From the NCBI RefSeq assembly GCF_007830055.1, contig NZ_VLLE01000002.1:941953-1005952 (forward strand): a stretch of DNA of 64,000 bases, read 5' to 3'. A program made the translations under genes and the position numbers. The notes below the pieces were generated by a model. That model ran no database searches. It saw only the letters and a program-made list of their open reading frames with translations, and had not been told where the DNA came from. Shown here piece by piece: positions 45,441-54,399 of the stretch (position 1 is the stretch's first letter; every line of letters begins with the position of its first letter). This DNA comes from Lacibacter cauensis. Its GTDB lineage: Bacteria; Bacteroidota; Bacteroidia; Chitinophagales; Chitinophagaceae.

Positions 45441-46478
45441 ATGTTTACTTATACCGATTCAAGTCTCGAAGCTCTTTCCGTTCACTACATCGATCAGGAG
45501 GGACAAACCGTTTTAACCGAAGATGGTTTTCCGTTAGCTGATGCAGCTCTGCGTGATTTACTGAGCCAGTTTTTTCTCACTGCATTTAAAGAAGAACAGC
45601 AGTACCAGTTTGTACACGAAACCGATTTAAAGTACAACGAAATGTATGCATACTGCCAGACCATTTTTCAAAAACCCGACAGCTTACATGAGCAATCGGT
45701 TGCCATGGCAAAACATCTGGCCAATGCCAGTAAACATCCCGGCATTAAACCCGGCGAATTGTTTACAGCGTATTTCAAAGATTTAACGTTCGAACAAAAA
45801 CAAGTGGATGCCATTGTACTCATCAAAGCAGAAAACAAAAAAGATTTTTTACTGGTTGACCTGATGCGTGATCAACTCGATATTCAAAGCCGCAAAGGAC
45901 TTGACCCCAACAAAGCTGACAAAGCCTGTGTAATTCTCAACTGCAATTCGGAAGATGGCTATCGTTTATTTTTAATTGATCATACCAACAAAGGCAATGA
46001 AGCAGCTTATTGGAAATATGATTTTTTAAAGGTGAAGGAATGTGCAGACAGTTTCAGCTTTACCAAAAACTTTCTCCATGTTGCCAAAGAGTTTATTGTA
46101 AACAATCTGCCTGCTGCATTTGAAACATCTAAGGCCGATCAGGCAGGCTTACTCAATAAATCGGTTGCCTATTTCAAAGAGCACGACAATTTCAACATCA
46201 ATAATTTCCAGGAAGCTGTATTTCAGGAACCCGAACTGATCGAATCGTTTCAGCAATTCGGCTCATCGTACCTGCACGAGCATAATATTGAAATTGCCGA
46301 TTCGTTTGCTATCTCCTCTTCTGCTGTGAAAAAACAAGCACGGGTATTTAAAAGCGTCATTAAGCTCGATCGTAATTTTCATATTTACATCCATGGTAAC
46401 AGAGAATTGATTGAACAGGGATACGATGAAGTAACCGGTAAACGGTATTATAAAATTTACTTCGATGAAGAAATGTAA
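45441..46478 (+). CDS. Nucleoid-associated protein (NdpA/YejK family)
   Basis: A 345-residue protein of the 37-kDa nucleoid-associated family. Recognisable: S-V-H-Y-I-D, F-Y/F-L-T-A-F, the segment L-F-T-A-Y-F-K-D-L and A-I-V-L-I-K-A-E-N-K-K-D-F-L in the middle, and C-terminal R-N-F-H-I-Y-I-H-G-N-R-E. Binds DNA and is widespread; precise role unclear. A TATCTTGC box precedes it. Confidence 0.85.
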   Translation: MFTYTDSSLEALSVHYIDQEGQTVLTEDGFPLADAALRDLLSQFFLTAFKEEQQYQFVHETDLKYNEMYAYCQTIFQKPDSLHEQSVAMAKHLANASKHPGIKPGELFTAYFKDLTFEQKQVDAIVLIKAENKKDFLLVDLMRDQLDIQSRKGLDPNKADKACVILNCNSEDGYRLFLIDHTNKGNEAAYWKYDFLKVKECADSFSFTKNFLHVAKEFIVNNLPAAFETSKADQAGLLNKSVAYFKEHDNFNINNFQEAVFQEPELIESFQQFGSSYLHEHNIEIADSFAISSSAVKKQARVFKSVIKLDRNFHIYIHGNRELIEQGYDEVTGKRYYKIYFDEEM

Positions 46479-46504
46479 ATTGCAACATTTTTAAAATCTG
46501 ATAT

Positions 46505-47017
46505 ATGATTGCACAAGCTGTTCAAGAGGATATTCCGCATATTGTTGATTTGCTTAACAGTGCTTACCGTGGCGAACGTTCGCAAAAAGGCTGGACTACC
46601 GAAGCACATTTAATTGCCGGTGATGTACGCACCGATGAAGCCGATGTATTAAAAGTTTTTCAACAACCCGGAAGCGTAATTCTCAAATACACAAACGATG
46701 CAGGTGAAATCATCGGCACCGTCAACCTGCAACAACATGAGCGGGGCGTGTATTTAGGCATGTTTGCAGTTAACCCCAACCTGCAGGGCGGCGGTATTGG
46801 CAAACAGTTATTAAAAGCTGCCGATGAACATGCAAAAAAGGTTGGAAGTGCAACCATCTATATGTCGGTGATTTCGGTACGGAGTGAACTGATTGATTGG
46901 TACAAACGCCACGGTTATGCCGAAACCGGCGAACGAAAACCCTTTGTGCAGGACAACCTTACCGGCACCCATTTACAACCATTGGAATTTCTGATTCTTG
47001 AAAAGCAGATTCAGTAA
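46505..47017 (+). CDS. GNAT-family N-acetyltransferase
   Basis: 170 residues. Acetyl-CoA binding motif G-M-F-A-V-N-P-N-L-Q-G-G-G-I-G-K-Q-L-L (about 92-110; the Q/R-x-x-G-x-G/A pattern). Soluble, acceptor unknown. Lies 26 bases after the nucleoid gene and 33 before the acyl-CoA-binding gene; probably one operon. Confidence 0.88.
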   Translation: MIAQAVQEDIPHIVDLLNSAYRGERSQKGWTTEAHLIAGDVRTDEADVLKVFQQPGSVILKYTNDAGEIIGTVNLQQHERGVYLGMFAVNPNLQGGGIGKQLLKAADEHAKKVGSATIYMSVISVRSELIDWYKRHGYAETGERKPFVQDNLTGTHLQPLEFLILEKQIQ

Positions 47018-47050
47018 GAATTCGCTTATTTTCGTCAAAATTTACAACTT

Positions 47051-47308
47051 ATGGATCTGCATCAACAATTTGAACAAGCGGTGGCAGAAAGCAAATCGCT
47101 TAGTGAGCGGCCCAGTAACGACACCCTACTCCAGCTTTATTCGTTATACAAACAAGGCAGCGAAGGCGATGTAAATATCGAAGCTCCTTCAAACCCTTTT
47201 GATTTTGTGGCAAAAGCTAAATACGAGGCATGGGAAGCGCTGAAAGGAAAAAGCAAAGAAGCTGCAATGCAGGAATATATTGAACTCATTGCAAAGCTGA
47301 AATCGTAA
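47051..47308 (+). CDS. Acyl-CoA-binding protein
   Basis: An 85-residue ACBP: four-helix bundle with L-Y-S-L-Y-K-Q, G-D-V-N, and K-A-K-Y-E-A-W-E-A-L-K-G-K-S-K-E-A-A. Carries long-chain acyl-CoA in the cytoplasm. ACBP is common in eukaryotes and scattered in bacteria; here the length is standard. It ends one base from the converging glycosyltransferase gene. Confidence 0.93.
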   Translation: MDLHQQFEQAVAESKSLSERPSNDTLLQLYSLYKQGSEGDVNIEAPSNPFDFVAKAKYEAWEALKGKSKEAAMQEYIELIAKLKS

Positions 47309-47309
47309 T

Positions 47310-48476
47310 TTATTTTTTTGCAAGCAGCTCAGCATACCAGCTGTTCAACTGCTTACCAATTTCTTTTTCGTTAAATAAAGTAGCTGCTTCGGCAGCTATT
47401 TTATTTTTGTTATACCTGTTTTTGTATTGAAGAAATTCTGCAAGCGCTGCAGTCAGTTCGTTTATATTACCTGCTGTTACCAATACGCCGTTCGTTGCAT
47501 TAACAATCTCTGCAATACCTCCAACACTTGATGAAATAACCGGCAAGCCGCAACATAAAGCTTCGTTTACTACACAGGGCAGGTTTTCATAATTACTGAA
47601 ATGCACCAATGCATCTGCAGCACGCATGGCAGCAGCAACATCAGCATAAGGCAATGTGCCTTTCCACTGAACCTGTTCTGTTAAACCTAAAGTTTCTGTA
47701 AGCGCTCTGTTTTCCTTTGAAGCGGGTCCAACGAACCATATTTCCCAATCAGTTCGCTTTTCTTTCAGCAAAGCGAGTGCACGCAAAATACCTTCTACAT
47801 TTTTCAGTGGATGCATCATCGACACATGAATAAACCGTAACCGCTCACGATCACTAACAACCGGGTAAAACAAATTTGTATCAACCACATTGCGGATGAG
47901 TTTTGTTTGCTGTACAGAAAATAAAAACTGTAAGCGTTTCAGCAGCCAGTTTGAAACAGTACTAACTGCAAGTGCTTTACTGAATGTTTGCTTTGTCACA
48001 AAACGGAAATAACGGTTGCGGCTGAAATAATTTTCAGGAATATATTCGAAGTAAGCTGAGCTGTGTTCGGTAACAACAAACGGAACATTGTATTTTCTGT
48101 TCAGCAGCACTGCTGTTAACCCTGCTTTTACCGGCACATGCACATGCACAAGATCCGGCTTGCCGTTTATTGCAATGTATTGCTCGATCAGTTGTTTGTA
48201 AAAAGCCTGATATCGTTTATTGAATAGATATACATTCACAAATGCAAATCCGGTATTGGGTAAAGGGAGAAAGTAAATGGATGCGTTAAGATTTGTAGTG
48301 TTTCGTTCTTCTTTTTTGATTGAAGTAATTCCTTTCAAAAAATGCTTATTCTGTACTACATGCATCACATCAACTTGATGATATAAAGCCAATGCCTTTG
48401 CATGTCGCTCAATAAAATCGCCATCAAACGGATCGGCCGAATTCGGATACCAACTGCAAAGCCAAAGTACTTTCAT
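47310..48476 (-). CDS. Family 4 glycosyltransferase
   Basis: 388 residues, GT-B fold. H-V-H-V-P near 110 at the N-terminal domain, and in the C-terminal half E-A-L-C-C-G-L-P-V-I-S-S-S-V-G-G near 310 carrying the E-x7-E-type donor site. Transfers sugar from a nucleotide sugar in surface polysaccharide assembly. Its ATG overlaps the flippase stop by four bases (ATGA), so the two are co-translated. Confidence 0.88.
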   Translation of the reverse strand: MKVLWLCSWYPNSADPFDGDFIERHAKALALYHQVDVMHVVQNKHFLKGITSIKKEERNTTNLNASIYFLPLPNTGFAFVNVYLFNKRYQAFYKQLIEQYIAINGKPDLVHVHVPVKAGLTAVLLNRKYNVPFVVTEHSSAYFEYIPENYFSRNRYFRFVTKQTFSKALAVSTVSNWLLKRLQFLFSVQQTKLIRNVVDTNLFYPVVSDRERLRFIHVSMMHPLKNVEGILRALALLKEKRTDWEIWFVGPASKENRALTETLGLTEQVQWKGTLPYADVAAAMRAADALVHFSNYENLPCVVNEALCCGLPVISSSVGGIAEIVNATNGVLVTAGNINELTAALAEFLQYKNRYNKNKIAAEAATLFNEKEIGKQLNSWYAELLAKK

Positions 48477-49792
48477 ACCTCATCAGTTTTAGCTGTGGAA
48501 AATTTCTCTTTCAACAAACCGATCAACAACTGCGCATCCGACTTCCGGAACAATAAAAAATCAACAAAGCGGCTGTTGTATTCTTTTGCATGCGCCAGTA
48601 ACATATAACTCATGTAGCAGAGATAACCAACACTGCTTACCATTGCAGCACCGGCAATACCATACACGGGAATAACGAGCCAATCGCCAAGAACAATAAC
48701 AGTGAGCGCCAGAATATTTCCCGTAAGGTTTACACGCAAAACTTTTTTACCGCTGTAATAAGCTGCCAATAAATGAATAACAGAGTACGAAAGAATCGCC
48801 GGCGCCAGCAATATAAATGGCAAGTACATTTTTTGAAATGTTGGGCCAAAAACAAATGGAAAAAGCCAGGCGCCTGTTACCAACAAAAACATACAGGCGA
48901 CACTGTAAAAAAGAATTAATCCACGTGAAAGCAGTTGCATTTTCTGATTCATTTCCTCCTTTCGTCCCGATGCCGTCATAGGAAAAACAACACCAGCCAG
49001 TATAGAAGGAACAATAAAAAACAATTGCGCCAGTTTACAGGCTTGTATGTAGTTACCCAGCTCATCATCACCACAATACTTATTTACAAACCAGTAATCA
49101 ATACGGTACATCAGAAACGTCATGGAGTTGGTAACAACAGCAATAAACGCAAATGAAAAGAACGGTTTTATTAATGCAGCCGGCACAGCTTTCAGTGCAG
49201 ACCATTTAAAATAACGAAACAAAAAAGCAAGCATCAGCAAAAAGCCCTGCATAAAAAAGCCAAAGAAATACAGTTGCACATAACGTTCGTTGCTTAAAAA
49301 ACCGCTGACCCATTCGTTATTTGGCACCAATCCAATCAACAACAGATTGACAGCAACCAGTAACAGATTGGGCAATACAAAATCCATTTTGGCGTAAAAC
49401 AGCGAAACAAAAAAACTAATCAGCAGATTACCCGCAAGAAAAGACGTAGCAGAAAAATGGAAACCGGCCAGCTGCAACAACCCTTCTTTTGGCACCGGTA
49501 ATGTACGGATGATGAACCAGCCCGGCAGCATAATCAGGACCGTCCACCCAACAGAAAGCAGCGCCAGTTGTGTTTCATTTATTTTTTGTTGGGAGAGATA
49601 GTAGCCCATCGGAGCTTCAAGACAAAAACTGATGAGGATAAGTGTAAAGGCCAGCAGGTTAATCACATAGTACATTTGCCCGCTGCCTTCCGATTGAAAA
49701 TGTCTTGCAACCAAAATGTTCAGCAGCATCACCGACACAAAATAAAATCCACGCCATAATATACTTTTGGAAAGTGCAGTTGCAAGTTTCAT
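48473..49792 (-). CDS. Polysaccharide/lipid-linked oligosaccharide flippase (Wzx/MATE-like)
   Basis: 439 residues with about 12-14 membrane helices. Moves lipid-linked sugar units across the inner membrane for the partner glycosyltransferase. The ATG at 49792 is chosen: an upstream non-ATG start would add 15 residues that are absent in relatives. Few conserved motifs, as usual in this family. Confidence 0.82.
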   Translation of the reverse strand: MKLATALSKSILWRGFYFVSVMLLNILVARHFQSEGSGQMYYVINLLAFTLILISFCLEAPMGYYLSQQKINETQLALLSVGWTVLIMLPGWFIIRTLPVPKEGLLQLAGFHFSATSFLAGNLLISFFVSLFYAKMDFVLPNLLLVAVNLLLIGLVPNNEWVSGFLSNERYVQLYFFGFFMQGFLLMLAFLFRYFKWSALKAVPAALIKPFFSFAFIAVVTNSMTFLMYRIDYWFVNKYCGDDELGNYIQACKLAQLFFIVPSILAGVVFPMTASGRKEEMNQKMQLLSRGLILFYSVACMFLLVTGAWLFPFVFGPTFQKMYLPFILLAPAILSYSVIHLLAAYYSGKKVLRVNLTGNILALTVIVLGDWLVIPVYGIAGAAMVSSVGYLCYMSYMLLAHAKEYNSRFVDFLLFRKSDAQLLIGLLKEKFSTAKTDEV

Positions 49793-49917
49793 GTTCGCCT
49801 CAGTCAGTTTCAAATATAGAGCGAATAGATTGTACAAAAAACAATATTTCCCCCAACCTGCAAGCCGAATGAGACAGGCAAATCGGTCATTTCTGTAGTT
49901 TTACAGATATTTGAATT

Positions 49918-50892
49918 ATGGCATCAACCAAAGGCAGGCTTAACCGCCTGGCAAAAGAAAATAAAGAAACCGGACTAAGTGTTAACAGCAAGCAAAGCGG
50001 CGGTCGTTTTTTTCAAAAAGATGGCCGTCCCAACATTCGCTTCCGGGGAATTTCGTATTTGCAACGTTTCAGCGTGTTTCAATACATGCTCAAACTTCCT
50101 TCCTGGAAATTTATTTCATTGATTGCTATCACCTACATTACCGTTAATCTCTTTTTTGCATGCGTCTACTTTATTGTTGGTGTACATCACTTAGGCGGCA
50201 TGGAAGAAATTACTGTTATGGGGAAATTCTGGGAAGCATTTTTCTTCAGTACGCAAACACTGTCAACAGTTGGCTACGGCCATGTGTTCCCCGACTCTCT
50301 TACATCCAACACCATCGCAGCATTTGAATCGTTCACCGGTATATTGATGCTGGCACTTGCAACCGGTTTAATCTATGGACGTTTTTCACAACCGAAAGCT
50401 TACATTAAATACAGCAGCATTGCGTTATTTACACCGTTTAGAGAGGGCTACGCATTAATGTTTCGCTTTGCACCGTTTAAAGAGCACTTTTTAACCGATG
50501 TAGAAGTAAAAGTTACCTGCGTAATGCGTTATACAGAAAACGAAACAGAACGGAAGAACGCATTTTACAGCCTAGATCTGGAATTATCAAAAGCAAATAC
50601 TCTCACCAGCAACTGGACCATTGTACACAGCATCAACGAAAAAAGTCCGTTTCATCAACTTACCCGCAAAGAAATTGCCGATGCAGAAACGGAGATACTT
50701 GTTTTTGTAAAAGGATATGATGAAGAATATGCCAACACTGTTGTGAGCAGAAGCTCTTACACCTACGAAGAATTTATTTACGGTGCAAAGTTTGACATGA
50801 TGTATGAGCCAAGTGAAGATAAGAGTACAACCCTTCTGCACATGGATAAAATTGATAGTTACCACGAAGAAAAATTACCGGTGAGCATATAA
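49918..50892 (+). CDS. Inward-rectifier (KirBac-type) potassium channel
   Basis: A 324-residue tetrameric K+ channel subunit. Outer helix (about 60-85), pore helix with selectivity filter T-V-G-Y-G at residues 117-121, inner helix (about 135-155; A-T-G-L-I-Y-G-R-F), then the C-terminal cytoplasmic Kir domain (about 165-310). The N-terminal slide-helix segment G-R-P-N-I-R-F-R-G is present. The Sua5 gene starts one base past its stop, so they are co-transcribed. Confidence 0.92.
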   Translation: MASTKGRLNRLAKENKETGLSVNSKQSGGRFFQKDGRPNIRFRGISYLQRFSVFQYMLKLPSWKFISLIAITYITVNLFFACVYFIVGVHHLGGMEEITVMGKFWEAFFFSTQTLSTVGYGHVFPDSLTSNTIAAFESFTGILMLALATGLIYGRFSQPKAYIKYSSIALFTPFREGYALMFRFAPFKEHFLTDVEVKVTCVMRYTENETERKNAFYSLDLELSKANTLTSNWTIVHSINEKSPFHQLTRKEIADAETEILVFVKGYDEEYANTVVSRSSYTYEEFIYGAKFDMMYEPSEDKSTTLLHMDKIDSYHEEKLPVSI

Positions 50893-50893
50893 A

Positions 50894-51868
50894 ATGAAGA
50901 CAGTAATAGGAAATGATATTACTTCGGCAGCTGCATTTTTACAAGCTGGCGAACTGGTTGCCATACCAACTGAAACGGTTTACGGTCTTGCAGCAAATGC
51001 ATTAAATGAAGATGCTGTGTTAAAAATATATGCAGCGAAAAACCGTCCGCAGTTTAATCCGTTAATTATGCATGTCGCTTCGTTTGAACAAGCGAAGCAA
51101 TATATCAAAGATATTTCTGCAGAAGCAGAATTATTGGCTGCAGCTTTTTGGCCCGGGCCATTAACGATGCTGTTTAATAAACAACAGAACGTTCCCGATC
51201 TTGTAACAGCAGGCAGCAAACGTGTAGCTATACGTGTCCCCAATCACCCATTAACGCTGCAGTTACTTTCACAAATAAATTTTCCTGTTGCGGCACCAAG
51301 CGCCAACCCATCGGGCTATGTTAGTCCAACAACAGCACAACATGTATACGAAGGTTTGCAAGATAAGATTCCGTATATCCTTGATGGCGGAGCCTGTGGT
51401 GTGGGTGTAGAATCAACAATTGTAGGATGGAACGAAGACATTGAACTTGTACTCTACCGGCTTGGCGGTATTGCTGTTGAAGCAATTGAAAAAGTTATCG
51501 GCAAGGAAATAAAGCATCATCAAAAAATTACCGACAATCCGAATACACCGGGGCAATTAAAAAGTCATTATGCTACGAATACGCCTTTGTATTTAGGAAA
51601 TATTGATGAGCTGTTGCTGCAATTTGCAGGAAAAAAAATCATTCTTATAAATTTCAATCACTACCACTCCTCTGTTCCGAAAGAACAACAATTCATTTTA
51701 TCAGCAAACGGCAGTAAAGAAGAAGCTGCAAAAAATCTTTTCCGTGTTTTGCGTGAAGCTGATCAGCTGCAGGCAGATGTGATACTTGCAGAATATTTAC
51801 CTGAGGAAGGTTTGGGAAGAGCAGTGAACGATCGGCTTGAGCGTGCACAGCACAGTATGAAAAGCTGA
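50894..51868 (+). CDS. L-threonylcarbamoyladenylate synthase (Sua5/TsaC family)
   Basis: Makes threonylcarbamoyl-AMP for t6A37 in tRNA. 324 residues: YrdC domain (about 1-200) with I-P-T-E-T-V-Y-G-L near 28, S-A-N-P-S-G near 135, and D-G-G-A-C-G-V-G-V-E-S-T, followed by a Sua5 C-terminal domain (about 215-324), so it is the long Sua5 type. Confidence 0.95.
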   Translation: MKTVIGNDITSAAAFLQAGELVAIPTETVYGLAANALNEDAVLKIYAAKNRPQFNPLIMHVASFEQAKQYIKDISAEAELLAAAFWPGPLTMLFNKQQNVPDLVTAGSKRVAIRVPNHPLTLQLLSQINFPVAAPSANPSGYVSPTTAQHVYEGLQDKIPYILDGGACGVGVESTIVGWNEDIELVLYRLGGIAVEAIEKVIGKEIKHHQKITDNPNTPGQLKSHYATNTPLYLGNIDELLLQFAGKKIILINFNHYHSSVPKEQQFILSANGSKEEAAKNLFRVLREADQLQADVILAEYLPEEGLGRAVNDRLERAQHSMKS

Positions 51869-51876
51869 AGTTTTTA

Positions 51877-52347
51877 TTATTCCCAGAATTTTACAGGGTA
51901 ATCGGAGCAGGCTTTTGCAGTAAGCACATCAAGCGACTGTTCTACTGCAGCAAAATGCTCCGCTGCAATATGCTCCTGGATATACATAAATAGTTCCCGT
52001 TCTTCAAAACGGATATGCTTTTCAAGCAGGGTATAAAAAGATGTGATCAATTCCTCTGAAGATTCTCCGTTACGTATCGCATCGATCATTCGGCGTATTA
52101 CGTGATGCTCATTTTTCATTTGCTCGTACATGGGCATCAACCCGGGCAAATGCAGAAAGTACGGATGCAGGTATACTTCTTCTTTAATAAAATGCGTACG
52201 TAGTTCACTTTCCCAGCAATGAACAATAAATCCACTCAACACACCTACCGCAGCTTTTTTCTCAATACCTTTTTTTAAAAGCAGAACAGCCATTAAACCA
52301 TTGTGATGCTGATGCGATAGTTTCTGTAACTGTTCTGCTCGTCTCAT
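51877..52347 (-). CDS. Hemerythrin-like metal-binding protein
   Basis: 156 residues, all-helical, with the spaced His/Glu set of hemerythrin HHE domains: H-Q-H-H near 13, H-F-I-K-E-E near 55, H-H-V near 80, H-I-R-F-E-E-R-E near 115. May bind a diiron centre or O2/NO; no redox partner visible. Last gene of the GlmU-like/tpiA operon (four bases after tpiA). Confidence 0.82.
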   Translation of the reverse strand: MRRAEQLQKLSHQHHNGLMAVLLLKKGIEKKAAVGVLSGFIVHCWESELRTHFIKEEVYLHPYFLHLPGLMPMYEQMKNEHHVIRRMIDAIRNGESSEELITSFYTLLEKHIRFEERELFMYIQEHIAAEHFAAVEQSLDVLTAKACSDYPVKFWE

Positions 52348-52351
52348 TGCA

Positions 52352-53113
52352 TTATTTTAGTGCCTGAATGATCTGTACAAATTCATCGGCTTTTAATGAA
52401 GCACCACCTACCAATCCGCCATCTACATCCGGCTGTCCGAAAATTTCCTTGGCGTTGGAACCTTTTACACTTCCACCATATAAAATTGAAATCTCATTTG
52501 CAACATCTGTGCCGTATTGAGCCGCCAATACACTGCGCAAATGCGCATGCATTTCCTGTGCCTGGTCAGAGGTAGCTGTTTTACCGGTACCGATTGCCCA
52601 GATTGGTTCGTAAGCAATAATTATTTTCTTCAGTTCATCTGCACTTAAATGAAACAGACTTTCTTTTAACTGATTGCCTACATATTCATTTTGTGTTCCG
52701 GCTTCACGAATACTTAATGCTTCACCGCAACAAAAAATCGGCGTAAGACCTGCTGCTAAAACAACGTTTACTTTTTCCGCCAGCATTTCGTTGCTCTCGT
52801 TAAAATATTCACGGCGTTCGCTGTGGCCCAATACCACATAGCCTACTTCAATCGATTTCAGCATTTCTACCGAAGTTTCACCAGTATAAGCGCCTGCTGT
52901 TTTTGTATAACAGTTTTGTGCAGCAACACCGGTATTTGCCTTACCTTTCAATTTATCTGCCACCATGGTTAAGTAAGGAAATGGCACTGCAAAAACTGCA
53001 TATTGATGAGCCGACAACTGATGCGGCGTATTGATGATACCTGTAATTAACTCTTCAGCCTGCTGATAAGTAAGATTCATCTTCCAGTTGGCTGCTGCTA
53101 CCTGTTTACGCAT
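52352..53113 (-). CDS. tpiA: Triosephosphate isomerase
   Basis: Interconverts dihydroxyacetone phosphate and glyceraldehyde-3-phosphate in glycolysis. 253 residues, standard. N-W-K-M-N (Lys11), G-H-S-E-R-R near 96 (His electrophile), and A-Y-E-P-I-W-A-I-G-T-G-K-T with catalytic Glu and mobile loop 6. Lies 18 bases after the GlmU-like gene. Confidence 0.98.
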   Translation of the reverse strand: MRKQVAAANWKMNLTYQQAEELITGIINTPHQLSAHQYAVFAVPFPYLTMVADKLKGKANTGVAAQNCYTKTAGAYTGETSVEMLKSIEVGYVVLGHSERREYFNESNEMLAEKVNVVLAAGLTPIFCCGEALSIREAGTQNEYVGNQLKESLFHLSADELKKIIIAYEPIWAIGTGKTATSDQAQEMHAHLRSVLAAQYGTDVANEISILYGGSVKGSNAKEIFGQPDVDGGLVGGASLKADEFVQIIQALK

Positions 53114-53131
53114 TTTGTTCTGATTTTTAAA

Positions 53132-54301
53132 TTATAGTTGGCCGTAAAGATATTCTACTACGGACTTATCCTCGTTAGTAAGCGATTTATTTTTCATCTG
53201 CATCCAGTTTTCAATTTCCTGTAATGCTTTGTGCAGGAAATATTTTTCTCCCGTTGCAACATCCCATGTAAAATCGGTAACATATTTCGGCGACAACCTG
53301 TTGCTTACAATATTGGCACTGATACCACTCACCATTCCTGTTGTTAATGAAGAGTTGATGGACACCCTTGTATAATCGCCCAGCATAACACCACATTTAT
53401 TACCGGCTGCTATCCATTTACGCAAAGGCTGGTTCCATACTTTAATATCACTTGCAGTATTCTTGACGTTGGAACAAGATGCACCGGCACCGATATTACA
53501 CCAGGAGCCGATTACAGCATCACCTATATACCCATCGTGTGCTTTGTTTGAGTAATCGAAGAACACCGCATTTTTAATTTCTCCACCCACTGTACATTTT
53601 CTTCCAACAGAAGTAGCACCATAAATTTTCGCCCCCATTTTTACCACCGCTTCATCCAAAGCTGCAAATGGTCCACGAATCATTGCACCTTCCATCAACA
53701 ATGCATTTTTGCCAATGTAAATAGGCCCGGCTGATGCATTGAGATGACAATACTCAACCTCTGCTCCTTCTTCAATAAATATCTGTTCAGGATTTATAAC
53801 TGTATTGGTTGATGAGATGGCTGCAGCTTCTCTTGTCTGCTGTATAAAAGCAAAATCCATCCGCAACAAAGCATCGTTCATGCGAACAAGGTCGAAGGGA
53901 TAAGCAAGTAGCTCAATTTTTGAAACAGCCTGCTGCTTTTTAAACGATGCAAGCTGATCATCTTCTATGGGAAAAGTCAATAACTCGTTAGCGCTAACTG
54001 CTATCAATACATCGGCACTGTACAATGCAGTTTGTTTGGCCAACGATCTTACCTCGTTGAATAGCTCATGAGAGAATACAGCCGACGCATTGATGTACAG
54101 TAAACCATCAGCATGTTTATTCGGTACAGGCTGTTGCAGGTAAGCCTCGCTTAATGTAAATGTATCTTTTTCAAATGCAGCACTCCATCGCTCCTGCATG
54201 GTAAAAATGCCGCTGCGTAAAGCTGCAAGTGGCCGTATCAACGAAAAAGGATATAACTGAGTCCGGGCTGTTGTATCAAACAAAACGATGTGCATATGCA
54301 A
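53132..54301 (-). CDS. GlmU-like putative sugar nucleotidyltransferase
   Basis: 389 residues: divergent N-terminal nucleotidyltransferase domain (no clear G-x-G-T-R-M) and a left-handed beta-helix region (about 190-340) with hexapeptide repeats such as V-I-G-S-W-C-N-I-G-A-G-A-S-C-S-N and T-G-M-V-S-G-I-S-A. Common in Bacteroidota upstream of tpiA. May act in nucleotide-sugar synthesis, but catalytic residues are not confirmed. ATG at 54301 or 54295. Confidence 0.78.
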   Translation of the reverse strand: MHMHIVLFDTTARTQLYPFSLIRPLAALRSGIFTMQERWSAAFEKDTFTLSEAYLQQPVPNKHADGLLYINASAVFSHELFNEVRSLAKQTALYSADVLIAVSANELLTFPIEDDQLASFKKQQAVSKIELLAYPFDLVRMNDALLRMDFAFIQQTREAAAISSTNTVINPEQIFIEEGAEVEYCHLNASAGPIYIGKNALLMEGAMIRGPFAALDEAVVKMGAKIYGATSVGRKCTVGGEIKNAVFFDYSNKAHDGYIGDAVIGSWCNIGAGASCSNVKNTASDIKVWNQPLRKWIAAGNKCGVMLGDYTRVSINSSLTTGMVSGISANIVSNRLSPKYVTDFTWDVATGEKYFLHKALQEIENWMQMKNKSLTNEDKSVVEYLYGQL

Positions 54302-54354
54302 ACAGGTTTACATTGTTGTAAAAGTAAACGAATAGCACATACCTGCGCACAAAA

Positions 54355-54380
54355 AAACGGCATCCTATCGGATGCCGTTT
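54355..54380 (-). terminator. Terminator of the FAS1/TonB receptor operon
   Basis: Stem AAACGGCATCC with exact complement, 4-base loop, seven U residues on the minus strand, 20 bases after the FAS1 stop. It is preceded by ACCTATGA (54381-54388, plus strand), also present in the candidate small RNA at 63031-63088. Confidence 0.8.
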
Positions 54381-54399
54381 ACCTATGAAAACAACTTTT

